Shown here: positions 47,632 to 58,969 of the stretch, piece by piece
Position numbering within the stretch: position 1 is the stretch's first letter
Layout of the letters: each line of letters opens with the position of its first letter
Made by a program: the position numbers and the translations under genes
Notes under the pieces: model-generated
Databases searched by the model: none
Told to the model about the DNA's origin: nothing
Seen by the model: the letters and a program-made list of their open reading frames with translations, nothing else
Source of the DNA: Paramarasmius palmivorus
Lineage: Eukaryota; Basidiomycota; Agaricomycetes; Agaricales; Marasmiaceae
Direction: 5' to 3'
Length of the DNA: 64,000 bases
Assembly: GCA_037176845.1 (NCBI GenBank)
Contig: JAYKXP010000067.1
Location: 124,001-188,000 of the forward strand

Positions 47632-49859
47632 ATGACGATTCTCTGGCCAGATCCAAAGCTTGTCGCAGCTTCGATAACTCTCTTCCTCGTATGGCTCGTG
47701 ACCAAAATATTGAAATCTGGTCGGCGAGAGCCATACCTGCCACCTGGTCCACCCACAATCCCAGTGCTGGGAAATCTGCATCTCTTCCCGTCAAAGTCCC
47801 CTCAGGTCAAGTAAGATCATCCTTTCCAAGGCTCTATTTGATTTTTGACTATCTCTTATTTTGTAGATTCACTGAATGGAGTCATGAATATGGGGACATT
47901 TACTCTCTCAAGATCAGCTCTGGGACTGCTGTGGTCATCAACAGCATGGAGGTAGCCAAGGAACTAATGGACAGACGAAGCGCAATTACTGCAGATCGTC
48001 CAAAGCACCATATGGTCAACAGGGTCACGGATGGTTTAAATTTGGCTCACGCTCAATATTGTGCGTTGTCCGCTTTTCGAGTATTCGCCGGTAATTCTCA
48101 CTCGAGTACAATGATACAGCTGATACATGGCGTCTTCTTCGAAAAGCTGTGCACACCATCCTTACACCAAAGGCCGTAGAGAACCATCTACCTATACAGG
48201 TACTTTCCAAGCTCCACACCGTGGCACTACATTGACTATATTCCGGACAGCGAGCGGAGGCCACCCAGGTCCTTTACGATTTTCTGACAACGCCTGAAAA
48301 TTTTTTCAAACATATTGGTCGCTATTCAAACTCGGCAATTATGTCAGTATTGTTTGGGAAGCGCTGTCCGCGCTACGAAACGCCCGAGTCTACCGCGTTC
48401 TTTGAATCTATGGAGGTGTGGAATCGGTGTCTATCCCCAGGAGCTGTTCCTCCTGTCGATCTACTTCCGTTTCTTGATTACATTCCTTCGAGATGGGCAT
48501 GGTGGAAAGGGCTAGCGCTAGAGACGCGTGAAAAACAGCATAAGTTATATTTCGGGCTTCTAGATGAATGTGAACAACGAGTAGCGAGGGGAGAAGAAAA
48601 CGGTTCCTACATGGAAGGAGTTTTGGTTGAGCAGAAGGAGATGGGGCTGACTCGGGAGATGGTTGGGTCAGTTTGTTAGTTTTTCAGCTCACATTGATAC
48701 TAATCGACCTTCTTGCTACTGATGACAGTTATTTGGGAGGTGTACTTCTGGAAGCGGGCTCCGACACTACCTCATCTTTCCTCAAGTATCTGATCATAGC
48801 TCTCATTGCATTTCCTCGCGTACAACGAAAGGCTCAAGAGGAAATTGATCGCGTAGTTGGACACGAGCGGATTCCGACTCTCCAAGACATCGAGAACCTC
48901 CCTTACATACGAGCCTTGATCAAAGAGGTATGTATCAGTATCATGATTCGAGCTCTGCACTGATCCTGATGGTGGCCTTGAGGTTATTCGCATTCGTCCA
49001 GTTGTACCGCTTGTCCCGCACGGCACATTGGCTGACATGGAGGTGCGCCGTTTTCTCACTCACGCGTTTTATAATGCTGATGGTTAGTATGCAGTATCGC
49101 GGGTTCATGATACCAAAAGGCACGATGATATTCGTCAATACTTGTAAGCGTACACAGTCTTATTCTGCCGTTCGATGTTCACAAGCATCACGCAGATGGC
49201 ATCTATCATAACCCCGGTGTGTGTCGAGTCAGTTTTATGGGAGTACCGAAACTTACACGGAGAGGCAGAGCACTTTGACAATCCAGAGACTTTCGATCCT
49301 GAACGATACGTCCTTCACGAATATGGAATCAAAGAAGGTGTAGACCCGAACACTTTCCGCGATAACATAGCCTTTGGATATGGAAGAGTGAGTCCATGTT
49401 ACCTCGCAAGTTCGGTAACGCTAACACATGAATCCCAGAGATCTTGCCCTGGCATACATCTGGCTGAAAACTCGATAGTAAGTCTTCCCTGGCAACGACG
49501 TTGCTAGACTGTTTATTCATACCCTTTTAGAATCTCAATACGATGAACTTTATATGGGCTTTCAACTTCGAGCTGGCCAAGGACAACGCGGGAAACGAGA
49601 TAAAGGTGGATCTCGATCACTACGAGAAAGGGGTGAGCTTTTTTTAGGCTAGCGCGTTTCAAGCATGCTGAAAAGTTTTCTGTAGGGCCTCCTTCCCAAC
49701 CCGCTCCCTTTTCAATGCCAGATCATCCCAAGGAACGAGAGTGTACCCAACGTTGTCAAACGCGAATTCAAAGAGGCTACTGAGACGTTTGTCAAATTCG
49801 AAAGAGATCTTGCGCTGGATGATAAACAGTGGGTAGATGAACAGCGAGGAAGTTTGTAG
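47632..49859 (+). CDS. cytochrome P450 monooxygenase (P450-6)
   Basis: The start at 47632 ([20 protein letters not shown]) was preferred over the in-frame ATG at 47602 because it aligns with P450-5. [13 protein letters not shown] follows. The I-helix is [20 protein letters not shown] (from about 48736). The ExxR element reads KE-VIRIRP, where the neighbours have VHR; Glu and Arg are kept. Then come [12 protein letters not shown] and [16 protein letters not shown], and the stop is TAG 49857-49859. It is the last P450 of the array and appears intact. Confidence 0.85.
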
Positions 49860-50433
49860 TCCTTGATTGTAATTTACTTAACTTAGTGGTGTCGGGCATC
49901 GATGAAGCCGAGACCGCCCAAAAATTCAAATGATTTCTGATGTCAAGTGGCCCTGGGCGGTGAGCGTAGCGAACTCGCCAATCAGCCATGCTCGGGACAG
50001 CCTGCTTCGTAACCATCACCATCGGTTCTACCCGCTCCAGCCTCCAACACATTCTGATCCTCTAGATGCTCTGTCAGCTCTCTGGCCCTTCCCCAAGACA
50101 TCTTTGCGGGATAAAGGTCGTACTAATAAAGCTATAGTCGTGTCCAGGAGTTTAGAAGCACGAGATCCCAGTCAGAAAGAGGTGTAGTAACCCTCAAATT
50201 TTCAAACGCGACGATACAAACCAGGCTCATGTTCAATCAGTTCGTCAATTCCAAGCCGCTGGTTTATCCGGATCTCTCATGTCCTTTGAACCTGTGCGTC
50301 TCCAACCGATCTAACTTTTGTCAGATTGACGTATGATATATATACTCTACAGCTTTGGAATACCGATGATGAAACACCATAAAAGAAGACTTAGAACTCC
50401 CTTATCTCCATCCCCAACTTCTCCAATACTATC
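49860..50433. other. intergenic
   Basis: P450-6 3' flank and promoter of the LURP-one-like gene. A TATATA stretch lies at 50337-50343, about 95 bases before the next ATG. Confidence 0.4.
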
Positions 50434-51300
50434 ATGGGTCTCTTTGGTTCATCAGACAAGGAACCTCCTCCACCTCTTCAACGACCATCTCAATCTCTTA
50501 TCGGACTAAGCCAGGCTTATGCGAATCATGACCATCAAGTCATCTTGAAGCTACAGGAGGTTGGTTTGGGTTCGATTTATTGTTGCACGGCATGGATCTT
50601 AACGCTCCATGTAGAGACGATTATCTTGGACTGGAGACGACTTCCACATTCGCGATGCGAACGGCGCCGATTTCCTCATTTGCAAGGCGAAGGTGTTCTC
50701 TCTTCACGGAAGGAAAGGTACGGCTTGAGGTCATCATCTACGCTGGTTGTTGCTTACAATAGTTCAAGAATTCTCCGACCCCAATGGCCAGCCGCTCTTC
50801 GTCATCAAAAAGAAGATCCTCTCAATTCACACCACGTTCGAAGGCTACACTCCTGACGAAGAGAAACTCCTTTTCACCGTCAAGAGTAGTTTCAGCATCG
50901 GCGCTGCTAAACTAAACACGACATTCACCGGTCTCGATGGGCAAGAGACGGTGCTGGCTCTTCGGGGGGACTTCTTTGACCGCAAGGTGATTCAGATTCA
51001 GTATGACGAAGACATGACGCAGTGAATGATATTCGTATTCTTCTTCCTAGGCCTCAATCAACCTTGGATCACCTGAAGGACCACCGGTTGGCCATATCTC
51101 AAGAAGCTTTTTGAATGGCCGGGAGTTGATGTACGTGTTACTTCCCCGATGGTGAAACGAACATGGTCTAATTGTCCTCCAATAGCTTTGATCAGCAGAC
51201 ATACTACCTCACCGTCGCTCCGGGAGTCGATGCTGCTCTTTTGGCGGCCATCTGTGTGTGCCTCGACGAGAAGGAAAACGAGAATAAGAACGCAGCGTAA
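50434..51300 (+). CDS. LURP-one-related / tubby C-terminal-like protein
   Basis: The ATG at 50434 gives MGLFGSSDKEPPPPLQRPSQ. After the first intron the tubby-like barrel reads VDDFHIRDANGADFLICKAK and VFSLHGRK. After the second come FSDPNGQPLFVIKKKILSIH and TVLALRGDFFDRK, then VGHISRSFLNGRELIFDQQT, and finally YYLTVAPGVDAALLAAICVC followed by an acidic tail to TAA (51298-51300). An intron from about 50987 to 51050 removes an in-frame TGA that would otherwise truncate the protein. LURP-one-like proteins adopt the tubby/scramblase fold. Their role in fungi is not established. About 200 residues, intact. Confidence 0.78.
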
Positions 51301-51673
51301 CTAAAGCATCTTCCAGATAGCGGTTATGATGTGTATGTAATATGATTTATTGTCCTGTGTCGACAACAGTGGGCTTCGCTACTATCATCGTAGGATATAC
51401 CGTGTGATGACTAGCACAGTGACAGAACTGGAGATCAGGCTCTTGGTGTCCTATTATAGTGGCGTGAGAAGCAGCTGAACGCTAATCTCGCGAGCGCTTA
51501 TTTATTTCGTTTCTTGCTCTCTCAGCGTGTACCCTCGTGTACCACCCATTTCTCTACTCCCATTTTGAACCAAAGGTCATCGAAAGCACTCTACTTGGTC
51601 CGGGAACATCATAAAAGTGAGATATCTACCAGTTACTTCGAATGCTTCTTCACTGAATTGCTGCCACTCAGTC
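51301..51673. other. intergenic
   Basis: 373 bases upstream of CC-B. Nothing specific was recognised. Confidence 0.4.
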
Positions 51674-53340
51674 ATGACAGCCCGAAAGGTCTGGAATTAT
51701 GCCAAGGAACAGTTGTTGGGCTCGGAAAACAAAGAGGAACGTGAATTCGGAAGCTTGACAGGTCCTCCTGCCAAATTGACAAGTAAAGGTGATCCTATTG
51801 ATTTGGATGTCGCCATGGACCCGAGTCCGAATGCTGATGATGCTACGCGATGTGGGGAAGGGGGGTCTGGGAAGATAAAAGAGGTATCGTTGGAGGAGGA
51901 CACCGTCATGATGGACATGCAACACGAAAGGGATACGCCGGCCACTCAGGACAAATACCAGACTCTTCAGCAAAAGTACGATGAGGAGGTATTGGAGAAC
52001 ACGAAGCTAAAGCAGACGCTGAACGCGTTCGAGGATAAGATGAAGGAGCTGAGCAGCCAGGTCAATATGCAGGGGAAGGAGGTCAGGGAAGTCAAGAAGA
52101 AGGCTGAGAAGCTCGATTCAGACCTGCTAGCGCAGAGATCTATCAGCCAGTCACTTCGGGAAGAGAAGGATCGCCTTTCTAGAGAAGGTACCAAGAAAGA
52201 TCGCGAGTATCGTAGTCTCGATACGCGTCACACCACTCTCAAATCCCAATTCGACCACCTCCAGTCCCAACATCATTCGCTTCGATCCCAATATCAACAC
52301 ACTCAAGGCCAACTTCAAGACCTCCACCGGAAGAACCTTGCCAGTGAACAGGAAAATGGGCGTTTGTCGATCCAGGTCCATTCCCAGACCATGCAACTCT
52401 CAGATCTTCAGAAAAGATATGAGGCCAATACGAAACTTCTAGATCAGCGGACGAAGGAGCTGCAGGCAGCGCAGGAGTATTTCCACTGCAGCCGTTCATA
52501 CGCTGGAGCCGACCTCATTGGCATGGTCAATAAGCTGAATGGCGAGATCATGCAGGCCGCCGCCGCCATTACCGAAACGCTGAAGATCGAGGAAATGGAT
52601 TCGCCGAGGGACAGGTCGAAGCTCGATGGTCTAGCTCGACAAGTTCTCTCCTCATTCCTATCCGAAGACGTGTTCCAACTCTTCTACGACCTGGATTTGG
52701 ATGGACTTGAGCCGTTGATTCAGGGTGCTCTTCAAGCGGCAATCGTTCATTGTTGCGTGGAGTTCAGCAACAAATGGTCGATGGATGAAGCTGTCGACCG
52801 TTTACTGAGGGATATTCACGGAAAGCAAGGTAGGAAAGAATCGTTGTTCTGCTAGGCATTGAGTAGCTGACTTTCGCTCTACTTCATTCAGGTAGTTCTG
52901 TCGCAGCTTGTAGGTGGCGTTCGATTACCAAGACGCACACTAAGTACGCATCACTCGACATTTTGGAGGAGGGTATGAGATCCATGATGAACACCTCCAT
53001 ACTCTCGGTTCTCGCTATCGCAGGATGGGCGGCGAAGGACAACGACCACGAACTCAAGGTTCAGAAGGTGGTGAATGGACGGGTTTCCACCATTATAGGA
53101 CAAGCCATCCCTATTGACAGGATTCTTGGTCTGGAGATGATATCTGAGGATTGGGCAGTCTTCGCAATTCCTGCTGGGGTGCCTTTCCTTGCGAACTCCA
53201 TGTCAGATGTGTATGCAAGTGGGGGGTTGGATTCCGCCGAAGCACAGGTTTTGTGCACCACAGACCTTGGATTACAGAAGAGCGAGGAAAAGTGGCAAAT
53301 CATGCTGAAGCCGAAGGTTCTTTTGAATACAGCCTTTTAG
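51674..53340 (+). CDS. coiled-coil protein of the Hsp70-partner family (CC-B)
   Basis: The start at 51674 (MTARKVWNYAKEQLLGSENK) was chosen by comparison with CC-C (MWNTVKSIAFG...). An acidic, disordered region leads into a long coiled coil of about 180 residues (from YQTLQQKYDEEVLENTKLKQ to LLDQRTKELQAAQEY). The shared C-terminal domain then starts at SYAGADLIGMVNKLNGEIMQ. An intron at about 52831-52892 joins the exon reading WRSITKTHTKYASLDILEEG. The end is LCTTDLGLQ...KWQIMLKPKVLL before TAG (53338-53340). The protein is about 535 residues. No enzyme motif is visible. It lies tail-to-tail with Hsp70-B, only 237 bases apart. Confidence 0.78.
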
Positions 53341-53577
53341 GTGACAACGGCGTCGTATAATTGAAAACTTGAAGCTTGAACAATTGAACCCCATGCTATA
53401 ATACACACTAATGTACAGTATATCACAGTCATATCATATCATCGAGAATGAGATCAGGTTGATACCGTTTTTACTTAGTCTTTCAATGCACTTCATTCGC
53501 TTGATCGTAAACCACGGTAGCAAGGGTTCTAATGGAGAGTTTATCAGCTTTCATTCGAAGGGATAACTGAAAACACC

Positions 53578-55896
53578 TCACCTCTTCTCTTCACCCTGAA
53601 AAGGAACAGGCTATGAGATTCAGCAAAATAGAGTCGAGATTATAAGTAGGCTTACTCTGTGTTCCCAACAAACTTGCGCCTTCAATTCTGTCAGCCCAAA
53701 AAGGAGAATCGCGTCGACTTGAACCTGGTAGTATCTTGCCCCAGATGTAGTGACCCTTTCTACAATACAATCGCCTGTCCCAGTCAAATCCGCCTCGATC
53801 ATGCACAGGGTTGAGAACATCTCTGTAGGTAATCGTAAGCTGAGATTCATGACATGTTGAGATGACGTACTCGGCTCAGAGTCCAACCATCGAATGTCAT
53901 CTTGTCGGCCTCGATAACAGACAATCTCAAGAGGAATCGTTTGAAGGTATGCCCGGCTGGGCGCCTCGCGGTGGTATTGCCTCTTAAACTCTTTCTCTTC
54001 TTCAACACGTGTGCCCTGAAATGGGGGTCAGTGGCAGTCAAGCCTGGTTCGAGTTGGTTTACCTTGGGGAGGATGGAGCTAAAGGCACCAGGGACCAATC
54101 GCAGTCCAGAGGGATTCACATACGTGGTGTGAGCGCGTCTCCGGTGCTCAGGGTTTGATTGATCATAAGGCACTGCACACTCGACGCCATATGTGAACCG
54201 TGATACTCGAGCGGACACGCAGTGGTCAAGATAGAAAGACACGGCCCCGTCTGCCACAGCCTTATTCCTAGACAGGCATTAATCTTTGCAAGAGGAAAGC
54301 GAACATTGGGATAGAACATACACAAATCCGTCGGGACGAGAAAGTCCCAGATTCATCTGGGTCAAGGTGGTCTGCAGATTGGAGAAAAGCCATTCACTTG
54401 CGGCAAATCCTCCAACAAGAAAGACAGACTGTAACATGTTGGCACGATAGAAGACCGCGAAAGAATGACTTACAGAGATGGGCGTGCTTGATTCGTTTTT
54501 CTGTTCTTGTATAGCTTCGATGATCTCTTGTATTGACGGTGCGAAGAATTGCTTCATGGTCTCTCTGCAGGCATATCAACCAAGACGTCAAGGGGATTAA
54601 CCACGAAGATAATCACCCTGATACCTTCATCTGGCCTCCTTTGATATCTACAGCAGGATCCTTGTCTCTGGCGCTTCCAAAACGAATATAGGAGACAGAG
54701 GAATCATCGCGAAATAGGTGCTTTGTCGACTTGTCGAATACTGAAGTGATGTGCGTGATGTCTTGCTCGTTCCCATATTTGGAGTCTCTCAAACGGTCTG
54801 GAAACTCGGTATAAATTAGATGCCTACTCCCGTCCAATCCAGAGGAACGCACCTCTGAGGAAAGCTTCTGCGCGGCGAGTAACGTACACAGAACCCTGCA
54901 GACGACCTATCACATACCCGAGTACAATGAGAATTGCTTGACACCCAGAAATCACTCAATGACTTACACTGAGTGCGAGCAACTTCCTCGATGCCTATAG
55001 CCGTCTTGGCATAGGCACTCAGGTCGATTGTGCCACCGCCAGCATCCACTATAATGATGCCTTGTCCATCCTGGAGATTATCAATGGTCAATCCGAAGCG
55101 GTAACGCAAGAAACTTGATTGCTTACTGGTCCTATTTCGTTCATTATACCTTTATTGATGCAGTAATGAAGACTGGCCTCTCCTTCAGTAACGAACTGAA
55201 GTCGAGATTCTTCGTCATGAGGCGTGATAAGCCCTGCTCTGATTGCTGCTTGGCGCATTTGCGACTGCTGTAGCCCTTCCCATCCATTAGGATGAGTCAA
55301 CACGTAGTCGATATTCTCTTCCACGGTGCTCCAGAATTGAGGGTCCTTGCTTTTCTTGATGTAATCAATCGTACAGTCATGGAGATACCGCAGAAAATCT
55401 GCAAAGACATCGACTGCGGTTTTATTGAGAGGTAGCGGGGGTATGTCGGAATCGCGAACATGGGAAGACGGAAAATGCTTTGGACGCATGTGTAGCTTGA
55501 ACCTGTTGGCACGATTTCAGCTAGCTAACAAAAAAGTATGTGACTTTCGACTCACCATTCAACCGTAATGAAGTCCTCCTCTTCCGCCAAATCCAAGAAG
55601 CCTTCATCAGTGGCCTCCGAGCCAACTGCACGAACTTGCCCAGATTGATCATAGCAAATGATGGAGGGAATCTTAGAGTCTCCTCTGGTGCTTAATTGCC
55701 CAGGAAAGCTACAAGCAATCATAAGCTCGAGTATGAATCACGATCGTACTATGTAGACTGACCTTGTAACACCCTCAATGACCGGCGCTAGTCCAGGATC
55801 AAGAATCGCGTAGGATGCCCCACTATACGTGGTTCCCACATCGAATGCAATGACCAGTTTACGAAACAAGCCGCGATAGTTTGGACGGGTAGACAT
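53578..55896 (-). CDS. Hsp70-like ATPase, HSPA12-type (Hsp70-B)
   Basis: The ATG at 55896 (MSTRPNYRGLFRKLVIAFDV) leads into the phosphate-1 loop DVGTTYSGASYAILDPG. After introns follow FPGQLSTRGDSKIPSIICYD, the helical segment with IDYVLTHPNGWEGLQQSQMR, and FVTEGEASLHYCINKG. Phosphate-2 is DAGGGTIDLSAYAK (about 55045), the adenosine motif VFLVGGFAASEWLF (about 54420), and then GAVSFYLDHCVSARVSRFTY. The C-terminus reads LLFGLTELKAQVCWEHR plus GEEKR and TGA read from 53580-53578. The ATP-binding motifs are intact, and there is no classical peptide-binding domain. HSPA12-like proteins are greatly expanded in mushroom-forming fungi; their clients are unknown. It is head-to-head with CC-C. Confidence 0.85.
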
Positions 55897-56507
55897 GGCG
55901 GCAAAATACGCAGGAAACAAGTCAGATATTGAGTACGGTTATTCTTTGTTTCTTTGGTGAGGTCAGATTCGATAAACGAAGAGTTTTGACTGGGTAGAAT
56001 AATAAGGTAGCTGTTTTTTAGCATGATTCAAGAAAGGAGGGGACGCATACCTTGAGTCGAGTTGTGCTTTTACCCAACGACGCGGAGAGAAAGAGCACTG
56101 CGCGTCTGAGTCCTCAAGGACTGACTCCTATTTATGTCAAACATTACGAACAAATAAAGCCACGTGTACGATAGAAGCCACCTCAAATTTCTTGCGCCGC
56201 TCCTCGTTCGCCTTTAGCTCTTTAGATCTTTACAAGTCACCGTCAAGGTTCGAACACGTTGACCGGACCCTGCTTGACGCGTGAATATTAATGGATGCTC
56301 ACTAGGGTGGCTTCTGTCGATCGATCAAGCCACCAAAGCTTTACGTCTGAAGTGTTCCTTTGCCGCAGTCACACAGGTGCATCGCTGTGGACCGGTGAGT
56401 GTGATATCCGAAGAATATGAACCAACATGAGGTACACACGTTGTATAACTAAAGCCTTCCACCGTGATATAGTACCCCAACAATAGTCCGTATCGCCCTC
56501 ACCCAAC
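55897..56507. promoter_or_regulatory. divergent promoter region, Hsp70-B / CC-C
   Basis: 611 bases between divergent starts. It contains TTCAAGAA (56027-56034), an inverted heat-shock half-site pair, and GCCACGTGT (E-box CACGTG at 56161-56166). The same nine bases occur upstream of Hsp70-C at about 62505-62513. Confidence 0.4.
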
Positions 56508-58244
56508 ATGTGGAATACCGTCAAATCTATCGCCTTTGGTTCATCCACCAACACTAACGGTCGTCCGGACTCGCAGCCTACGCCAAAGCAAACGACACCA
56601 ACGAGCTCGCCCGTCTCTGTCCAAAGGCCAGAAATAGCGATGCCGCCTTCGAGGCACCACGAGGAGGCAGAGCGACATGGAGGAGGGCATCATCGTCGCC
56701 ACGAATCCAAAGGCAGTAGCTCCGGCCAGCGAAGAAGTGATCGCAATGATGGGAAAGTTGGGAGGAGTGTCAAAAGTCGACAAGGGCTAGAGAAGAGGAT
56801 CTCTGGTATGTGGTCGAGGAAGGATTCCGAAGAGGAACCTAGCAGCTTCGAGAACACCGAGCAACAAAGTCGCCTGGAGGAGCTCGAACGCAACAATGGG
56901 TCACTGCAGGCGAAGTTGCAGCGTGCTACCTCGGAGAAGCGTTCCCTAGAGGCGACCATTGAGGAGTCGAAAAACGAGTTGAAGAAGGCCACGGAGATGG
57001 TCGAGGCGAAGGAAAAGGAAGTTGCAGAGGCACAGAAGCGAGCGGACAACGCTACATTGCTATTGGAACAGCGTACCAACGAAAGTAGATCGCGAATGGA
57101 GCAGCAACAAAGTGCCGCCAGGGATATGAAAGCTTCATTGGACCGGAAAAAAGAGGAATGCCGTTCCCTTCAGGCTAACCTCGAGAACTTACAAGCCCAG
57201 TACCAAAACTTGGATGCCAAGGCTTGCGCAGCAGATGAGGAGCGCAAACGTCTGAAGGTGCAATTGGATCGCCAGGTAGCGGAATCCGACGACCTTCGAC
57301 GAAAGTATGAAGCTTGTCGACAAATGCTGGAATTGCGTACGAAGGAGCTCCAAGGCGCACAGGAATATCTGCATTCAACCCGTGCATACTCTGGCGCCGA
57401 TTTAATTCGCCTTGTCGAAGCGTTGAACGGCGAGATCATGCAGGCAGCGGCATCCATCACAGACGTTCTGGATATCGAAACGATAGCATCGAACCGAGGG
57501 ATTGCAGGCTCGCACAAGGCGATAAAGAAAGAGATCAGCCTTTTCTTGGCCGAGGAGATGATGGAGCTTTTCCACAGCGTCGAGATCGAAGACTTGGATG
57601 TCCTGATACAGAGCGCGCTACAGGCAGCATTGGCGTACCAGTGCACATTTTGGATCAACACCTGGTCTCCTGATAAGGGCACCGATAACTTTCTCCGGAA
57701 CATCTATCAACGACAGGGTGAGCAACCACCGACCGTTTCCAGCGTTCTGATAGCTCACCAATGAAAAATAGAACTTTCGCCGACCGCTGGCAGATGGAGA
57801 GCTATCACAAAGACGCATACCAAATATGCACTGATTGACAAGATCGAATCCAGCATGCATGACCATATGTTCGACGCCGTTGTGGCGATCATACATGTAG
57901 CCGGGTTATCACCAGCAGATAAGACCCACGAAGAGGAGATCACGAAGGTTATTCGGGAGAGAATCTTGGTGATTGCTAACCAAGCTCTGCAAATCGACAG
58001 GATCGTTGGTTTGGAAATGACATCTGAGGAGCTGGAGGTTTATGTTTGCTCGGCAGGACAGTCGTTCCACCAAGACTCCATGCAGGATGTTTTCGAGCGA
58101 AGAGATGGCGATATGGATAGCGAATGCATCGCTCTTTGCACAACTGACATGGGTCTCCGATGCAAGCAGATGCAAGGTAGCGAAGAGGTTTGGCAGGTGT
58201 TGTTGAAGTCAAAGGTGCTGTTGGAGACTGCGTTCGCGCAATAG
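56508..58244 (+). CDS. coiled-coil protein of the Hsp70-partner family (CC-C)
   Basis: The ATG at 56508 starts MWNTVKSIAFGSSTNTNGRP. A basic, histidine/arginine-rich disordered segment (HHEEAERHGGGHHRRHESKG) is followed by a coiled coil from about residue 120 to 285. The shared C-terminal domain (YSGADLIRLVEALNGEIMQA...) runs to an intron at about 57717-57769. The last exon begins ELSPTAGRWRAITKTHTKYA and ends VWQVLLKSKVLLETAFAQ before TAG (58242-58244). It is clearly paralogous to CC-B along the C-terminal half, including intron position. It is tail-to-tail with Hsp70-C and head-to-head with Hsp70-B. No known domain was recognised. Confidence 0.78.
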
Positions 58245-58969
58245 AAGATTCCTAACATCCTTCGTTTTCATCCCGAATATCCTTCTTATTTCTTGAAACA
58301 TGTATTCAGAAGATAGGTATTGAAGTTGACATCCTAATACACGCACCATGATCATCCTCTTCAGAATTCCACAGATAAAATCGGAGAGGACGAACACTGA
58401 GTACTGAGCGCTGAGCAGAGCTTGCCCTTCGGTCGACGATCGAGTTGTACGCCGTACGCTGCGGTCAACAAAGATTTCTTTCAGTCACGTGTGTACTCTT
58501 CTGAATCGCTCCTACTCGGAAAGAGGGAGGACCCATGACGTCACGAAATCTTTTTTTCCTGCTCGTGTCGCTGAGATGTAGGTGAGTCTAATGAGCTGCT
58601 GGAGAGATGTATCACTAGCTTCACATAGCGCGCAGGTGGAATCGCAGAACTTTGGTTTGGTGTACATGTTGGCATCGTATGACAGCCCGGACGTTACTTT
58701 TCGTAACCCCGAGTACGCCGATGGTCTGGACACACTCACCAAGTGGGGCGTTCAGGAACTTATAAGAATACAATTATACTGACAAGTATGTACAAAGGTA
58801 TGTTTTCGCAAGAACTTGAAGGCAAGAAATTTTCCAAAAACCAAAGAGCCCCCTTGAATGACTCATGTTCGACGAACCTCATTGCTTCGCGCACGGTCGT
58901 ATACAACTGTAGCAGGACTCCTACAGATCGTCAGCGTTAGAAGCAGTAGCCTGCAAGATAGGGGATGAC
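58245..58969. other. intergenic between convergent CC-C and Hsp70-C
   Basis: 725 bases holding two 3' ends. It is longer than the 237-base spacer of the equivalent CC-B / Hsp70-B pair. Short frames here are not supported. Confidence 0.4.

Noticed and set aside
50987..51025. Stop codon TGA (51023-51025) as the end of the LURP-one-like protein
   Set aside because: A consensus intron starting at about 50987 removes it, and the following exons restore the conserved C-terminus of the fold.
51697..51973. Minus-strand frames opposite CC-B and, similarly, opposite CC-C (56690-57703)
   Set aside because: Antisense shadows of the codon-biased coiled-coil genes.
58743..58940. Open frame between CC-C and Hsp70-C
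   Set aside because: No start context, splice support or paralogue at the equivalent site of the B pair.
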